Shown here: one piece after another, positions 59,046 through 64,000 of the stretch
Position numbering within the stretch: position 1 is the first letter of the stretch
Layout of the letters: each line of letters opens with the position of its first letter
NCBI RefSeq assembly: GCF_902686445.1
Contig: NC_062217.1
Span: forward strand, 83,657,258 to 83,721,257
Direction: 5' to 3'
From: Sciurus carolinensis
Taxonomy: Eukaryota > Chordata > Mammalia > Rodentia > Sciuridae
DNA length: 64,000 nt
Made by a program: the position numbers and the translations under genes
The notes under the pieces: model-generated
What the model was told of the DNA's origin: nothing
The model's database searches: none
Seen by the model: the letters and a program-made list of their open reading frames with translations, nothing else

Positions 59046-60388
59046 AACTCAAAGCAAAGGTTTTGTAGATCTAACCATTGCATTCTCTGGTTGGAATGTT
59101 CCCCTATCATGGGTGCATTCACCCAAGATGTCCCTCTGAATATGTGTCAGTGAAGGGAAACAACAGCCCGTGGAGTTGATGATCTTTCTCGAAGAAGGAG
59201 ACAGGAGAATACAGTTGATTAATTGCAACACTATGGGAGAAAGATAAACGGCAGCCTGCAGACACCATCTGTGTTTCATCAAAATCATCAAAATGGCTTA
59301 TGGCTGCTCCACTGCCCTTGGGTCAGTGAGAAAGAAGCCTCTTTGCTGCATATGCAGATTTTCTATGATAAAAATGTTCCTAACTGGCATACAGCTGTGA
59401 TCAAAGTCAAACTTTTTTCTTGTAACCAATTTTATTTGACATTTCAAGGAATAAAATGATCATGTGTCAAGCTTCACATCTGGGAATAAGGTTTGAGTTG
59501 ATGTGTGTTCTTCATCTATGGCTTAATTAAAACAAGAATTAAAGCATGATGATATCAGACAAAAGGCAGCACAGTTCAGATGAGTTCATTTCCATAGATC
59601 ATCATGGCTTGTTAACTTGGAACCTGTGCAATTTTTAAAAAAAAAAATGTCAAAAGTATTGGCACAAAGAACTTTCCATTGATTTATGCCATTTGCTTTA
59701 GAATTCATGTTATATAGTCACTGTTTTCACTCAGACTATATCTGGGAGCATCTTTACTTCAGTGGGTCATAAATCAAACTAAGCAAAGTGTCCTCATGGA
59801 CTTGTCCATCTGAGCAAATTCTCAATTATCCTGGTGAAGGACAGAAGTAAAGTGAGATCAGTAGGATGATAGGGCAGTGGTTTTTGGTTTTGATTATCAG
59901 TGTTGATACACATAAAACAGTCTTAGCTTGAAAGACTTTCTAAGTAATGTCTGTGAATGTACTTCCTATGTTTCATTAAAATGTCTAAACCTTACTAGCA
60001 ATAAAGAAAATAATGTTTTTCTACCATCTTTAAATACATATTTTTAGACTCCTGTATAATTCTTAACCATCTTCAGTTATATTGATTTTACTCAGGTTTA
60101 CTCTTATCACCCTATGGATTGAAGAAAGAGAAAGGAAAATATGCTCAGTCCACTTTCAGCAAAATCTTCATCAAATTTCTGAATTTGGCCTCCCTGTGCG
60201 TGAGTATATGTGGGTACGTATGAGTGGGTGCCTGCCTGCCTGTGTGTGTGTGTGCATGTGTGTTGTGTGTTTGGTTCAGTTTTTTACAATCTATGAAATG
60301 AAGTGATGTAGATCAGGGACTACTGAAATTGTGTTGAATTCACATGAATAAGTGACAAAATATTATGTTATTTACTCTGAATTGCTGA

Positions 60389-60420
<32 letters not shown>

Positions 60421-61547
60421 ACAATGATTCCTCAAAGATGATTACTTGCAAAGACTGCCTCTGTAGGCTCTCTTTTCTTGTTTCCTAGGGAGTCTGTGTC
60501 TTTGAAAAGATCATGAATCTTTTTGATCAACTGCTATTATTGCTTTCCTTTCCCTGTTCTTTCAGTAAGACAGGAAAATGAGACACCTAACCACAGAGAG
60601 CATTCAGGTGGAAAGTAATTACACGATCTTATCTAAATCTGACAGGTTTTTTCATATGACTACCAGACTACAGCTGCTATTTTGAGATTATTTGTCCTTA
60701 CATATTTGCTCAAATTTTATTTAACACTTTGTCAACATTTAATACCAGCAAGAATGATGAAAATAATTAAACTAACACATTCAAAGAAAAATAGTTCACA
60801 AATATCTTTGAAAACCGTGTGGGAATCATTACAAGATTTGTAGCAGATTATCTATCATCTTTGAACAAAATAATAGCAAACAACATAGTCTGAGTAGAAA
60901 ATAAAATAGACCAGAAAGGAACAATAAATTTAGAAATCATAAAGAAAGGGAAAGAAACATTTGAACAGATTGAAACATATCGAATGAGTGTTATCCCTAA
61001 AAGACTCAATTAAGATGAAAACAGACAAAACATAAGAAATGAACACAAAATTCAAAGACATGCTTTTTACCACACACCTAAAGCATACAAGTACAGAATG
61101 CAGCATTAAAGAAGGATCAAGCAAAAGTTACCTTAAAGGAATTAAGAGTGAGAGTATTAAAATAACCAAAGGAATCTAGCAAATCCAGGCTTTATTGGTA
61201 AAAGGAAACATGTGAATCATTTAAAAGCACTTAAAGGAAAAACAGTTTCCCAGATAATCTGTCCAGAAACATAGAAAGTATAAAGCTATTCAGTTCCACC
61301 TAATGAAATTACCTAACTCATGCTAATGGCTCAGAAAAGCTTTGGATAAAAGTAGTGTCCACTGTTACTTATGTATATGAAAAATTGTGTAATGAACAAT
61401 GAAAAAACAGTTCTTCATAGTCAAAAAGAGTCTATTCTAAGAATGTAAAGATACGTAAATGAAATAGAGAGTAGGGCAACAAAATTAAAACACAATAAGA
61501 AAATGAAAATTGATGATGTTGGAAGTAAAACTTGAAACCAAAGCAAA
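59046..61547. other. Unassigned 2.5 kb, with microsatellites
   Basis: The longest stretch without a recognised repeat. (TG)n at about 60240-60275 and (CAT)n at 60390-60421. Frames of 64-80 codons (59049-59459, 60082-60306, 60930-61124) show no domain. 60700-61340 is A-rich and may hide a very old LINE. Confidence 0.45.
60390..60421. repeat. (CAT)n microsatellite
   Basis: About ten perfect trinucleotide units. Confidence 0.9.
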
Positions 61548-61640
61548 CGGGGTGGACTTAGGTTGCAGCTCAGCAAGAGAGCGCCTGATTTGTGTGAGGC
61601 TCTGGGTTCAGTGAGCAACACGACAGGAAATAAATAAACA
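61548..61640 (+). mobile_element. ID-like SINE
   Basis: 'GGTTGCAGCTCAGCAAGAGA' (A box), 'GCGCCTGATTTGTGTGAGGC', 'TCTGGGTTCAGTGAGCAACA' (B box) and an (AAATA)n-like tail, in tRNA/ID order. Confidence 0.65.
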
Positions 61641-61697
61641 AATAAATAGGTAAAATTTCAAAAATCAAAGTAAACAGAGTTACAGAAAAAAATAACT

Positions 61698-62500
61698 CAC
61701 CCTGGGGATGTTGATACTGACCCTATATGTGCAGCCAGTGAAGGTGAACCTAAGGACGGAGATGAGGAAAACAGCTATGACGGAAAAGCTGAAAACACTG
61801 CAGAGGAAGCGACACTGGAAAAAACAAGACAACAGGAAACACAAAATAGTCTTGTAAAAGGACTCTCAGAAATACTGCATGACAAAAAATGCAAAAGGAT
61901 CAGGCGTGAAAAACTGGTCCCATATTGAGTATATTATTCTTCAGTCTTGTTAGAAAATATTGAGTGAGAATTGGAGCATTCTTAAAACCCTGTTAGTAGA
62001 ATTGGAACTTTTACCACTATGCAGAGTGAATTATGAACTGGAATTGTTGCTGGTGCCTGTGATTCTATTATTTCTGGATTCCAGTTTAGCTGGAGCAAAG
62101 CCAATCACTTTGCCCCCATTTGTATGTTTGCCAGACGCAGGTTCTCATCTGGCTTTATGCAGCAAGGGGCTTCTTGATTCCACAACCGTGTCTCTACAAA
62201 ATTTGTCACATCTCGGTTTAGTCTTGGGGTGAAGGTATTCAGGGAATGTTGATGTAAATTACCTTTCCCCCAAGAAAACTTCTGCAAGTTCAGGAGACCA
62301 CATGATTTTCAGAATTGTACTTCTGGAGCTTCTGCAGTTGAGATGGAAAGACTCTGCACAACAGCTAATTTGGCCTCCAATTCAAGAAACATGATTAAAA
62401 AGGCTTTGTTGGATTATTTTGGATTAGACCAACAAAGGATGGGTTCCCTCACTTTTCAACATGATAGATTGGGTTTGTATGACTCGATTTAATAAAGCAT
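61698..62500 (+). pseudogene. Possible retrocopy: 76-codon frame plus UTR-like tail
   Basis: A stop-free frame runs from at least 61698 to TGA at 61926-61928 and reads acidic, then basic: HPGDVDTDPICAASEGEPKD at the start and CKRIRREKLVPY at the end. It has no ATG of its own, which fits a 5'-truncated copy. About 560 bases of moderately CpG-containing sequence follow, with AATAAAG at about 62491. No poly-A tract or target duplication was seen, and I do not recognise the protein. It may equally be a chance frame. Confidence 0.3.
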
Positions 62501-62984
62501 CATTATCTTTCCAGTCGTATTTCCACATGTTCCTTGAAAAGCAATTGTTTCCATTAGTCTGTTTTAGCAATTGTATATTTTTCTTTATTATGTTTCTATA
62601 GTGCATTATAGTTACACATACTATTGGGGTTCATTTGACACAATCACACAAGCATGGAACATAATCAACTTTTCTTTTGTATGTCACTTTACATTGAAAG
62701 GAAACAACTTACTACGTACACACTGATTTCACAAAGACCTCTCTTTTGTCTTTTGGCTAGTGTTATCTAATCCTTTTGGCAACAGTGTTATCTGTTGGCC
62801 TTGAGTGTTTTGCCTGAGTGATAAAGACACGTATATTGTATCACAATTGCTGGATGTTCCTTATATAGGTCAAATACATAGTGATTACTCCTAAATTATT
62901 TAATGTGAAATGTGTCCCACAGCTTCCTATAGCATCCACTGTCTCACAGTAGAGTCATCTCCAGGTACAAATGATGTTCTAAAA
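62501..62984. other. Unassigned
   Basis: Nothing recognised before the L1 start. Confidence 0.5.
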
Positions 62985-63001
62985 AATTGGGGAACTGGGG
63001 G

Positions 63002-63013
63002 CCAAGATGGCGG
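63002..63013 (+). promoter_or_regulatory. YY1-type site at the L1 start
   Basis: CCAAGATGGCGG lies about 10 bases from the 5' end. YY1 binds CAAGATGGC at the same place in human L1 and sets the transcription start. Confidence 0.65.
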
Positions 63014-63298
63014 ACTAGAGGGCGGCTGCATTTCACGCTGCTCCAGGACGCAAGATTCAAAAGAGGATATAGTGAGAGACTTGGGACCAACTCAAAGCTG
63101 CCGGGTGAGTCTCTCCTGTTGGGGAGGCGTCCCGGATGGGGCGGTAGCCCCGGAACGCAGGGAATTTGTGAAGTGGAGTTGCTCGGTGAGACGCCCCTCC
63201 CCCCACTGGAGCGGTAAACACGGACAACTGGGATCATCGTAGAGGAGGCAGCTCAGCATAGCGCTTGGACTCGGAGCAGCCGCTGGGGCTCCGGGCAG

Positions 63299-64000
63299 CT
63301 GCCTGGGGAGGAGCTGCGTGGTGAGCTGTTTGGACCCAGAGTGACCGCTTCCGAACACCGGGGGGTTGCCCGGAGGAGGAGGAGAGGCCCGGCGGGTCGC
63401 TTGGGTCTAGGAGTGACTGCATCAGAGCCACGGGCGGTTGCCAGAGGAGGACCTGCGTGGTGAGCTGTTTGAACTCAGAGTGGGCGCTCCTGAGCGCCGG
63501 GGGACTGCCCGGAGGAAGAGGAGGAGCACGGCGGGACGCTTGGTCTGGGAATGACTGCATCAGAACCACAGACGGTTGCCAGAGGAGGAGTTGTGTGGTG
63601 ATCTGTTTGAACTCAGAGCTAGCGCTCCTGAGTGCCGGGAGGTTGCCCGGAGGAGGAGGAGGAGCGTGGCTTGTTGTTTGACCTGGGAGTGGCTGCATCA
63701 GAGCTGCGGGCGGTTGCCGAAGGAGGAGCTGCGTGACGAGCTGTTTGAACTCGGAGCAGCTGCTCCAGAACACTGGTGGCCTGCCTGGAGGAGGAGAGCG
63801 GTGGGACGCTTAGTCTGTGAGTGACTGCATCAGAACCACAGGCGGTTGCCAGAGGAGGAGGCGAGTGGTGAGTTGATTGGACTAAAAGCAACCGCTCCGG
63901 AACACCGGTGGCCTGCCTGGAGAAGGAGCGTGGTGAGTCACCTGGTCTCGGAGCCACCGCTCCTGAACACCCGGGCGGCTACCCCAAGGAGGAGGAGGAG
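63299..64000 (+). repeat. Tandem promoter monomers of about 135 bp
   Basis: CGGTTGCC recurs at 63436, 63573, 63711 and 63843 (spacing 137, 138, 132), each followed by an AGGAGGAG-type run and GTGGTGAGCTGTTTGAACTC or a variant, and later GGTTGCCCGGAGGAGGAG or a variant. The start of a further unit is seen at about 63299. Mouse L1 promoters are also tandem monomers, with different sequences. Confidence 0.8.

Larger units (their letters stand above)
62993..64000 (+). mobile_element. Young sense L1, 5' UTR (continues past the window)
   Basis: Starts GGAACTGGGGGCCAAGATGG and becomes abruptly GC- and CpG-rich. The 5' UTR fills the rest of the window, so ORF1 and ORF2 lie beyond it. CpG retention and the regular monomers suggest a recent, possibly full-length copy. 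All frames here on either strand (up to 179 codons) are by-products of the GGAGGAGGAG-rich repeats. Confidence 0.85.

Noticed and set aside
63234..63773. 179-codon minus frame and several overlapping frames of 60-112 codons at the window end.
   Set aside because: The Pro/Ser/Gln-rich translations repeat with the 135-bp period of the L1 promoter monomers; the tandem GC-rich repeats have few stops in any frame.
63299..64000. Regular repeats as a CRISPR-like array.
   Set aside because: The units are adjacent 132-138-bp monomers without unique spacers, at the 5' end of an L1 in a mammalian genome.

Overview
This window looks like mammalian intergenic DNA, almost certainly from a squirrel-family rodent (Sciuridae). 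The main clue is the composite SINE at about 35183, 41662, 53143 and (reversed) 40085: a 7SL/B1-like left half joined to a tRNA/ID-like right half, the B1-dID type known from squirrels and dormice. MIR, L2, MER2 and MLT1 relics confirm a placental mammal. I found no convincing host protein gene, tRNA, rRNA or CpG-island promoter. Every long reading frame is part of, or a by-product of, a transposable element. All family names come from recognition by eye, not from a search.

Layout. 1-1965 is the gene-less inside of an endogenous retrovirus (ERV), cut by the window edge. 2967-7908 is an antisense L1 with decayed ORF1 and ORF2. 7909-9404 is an antisense MaLR (ERVL-related) LTR plus internal sequence. 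9506-14563 is a structurally complete class II-like provirus: two about 520-bp LTRs, a TTATCT target duplication, a Lys-type primer binding site, a gag-like start and a broken env transmembrane subunit, but no recognisable pol. 15089-19710 is an old antisense L1 split by LTR insertions. 23310-31686 is an old sense L1 split by an antisense gammaretrovirus-like provirus (24870-29373). 31687-40545 holds MaLR LTRs, MLT1, MER2, SINEs and a complete sense MaLR (37641-39873). 40550-49165 is a patchwork of old L1, L2, MIR, MLT1 and MER2. 50125-51707 is a recent 5'-truncated L1 with a 9-bp target duplication. 52380-58105 has more L1 pieces, a Tigger-like DNA transposon and a MIR. 59046-62984 is mostly unassigned, with one possible retrocopy. 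From about 62993 to the end is the 5' promoter of a young sense L1 built from tandem monomers of about 135 bp.

The most unusual observation is that proviruses with unrelated LTRs and unrelated env remnants (9.5-14.6 kb and 24.9-29.4 kb), and the edge copy at 1-1965, share a colinear AT-rich gene-less internal module where gag-pro-pol would normally lie. This suggests recombination between ERV classes or a family of non-autonomous proviruses. Other notable points are a 170-190 bp inverted duplication at 17.8/19.6 kb, a head-to-head pair of MaLR LTR starts at 37.0-37.4 kb, a telomere-like G-rich motif in an L1 3' UTR, and an unidentified 76-codon frame at 61.7 kb.
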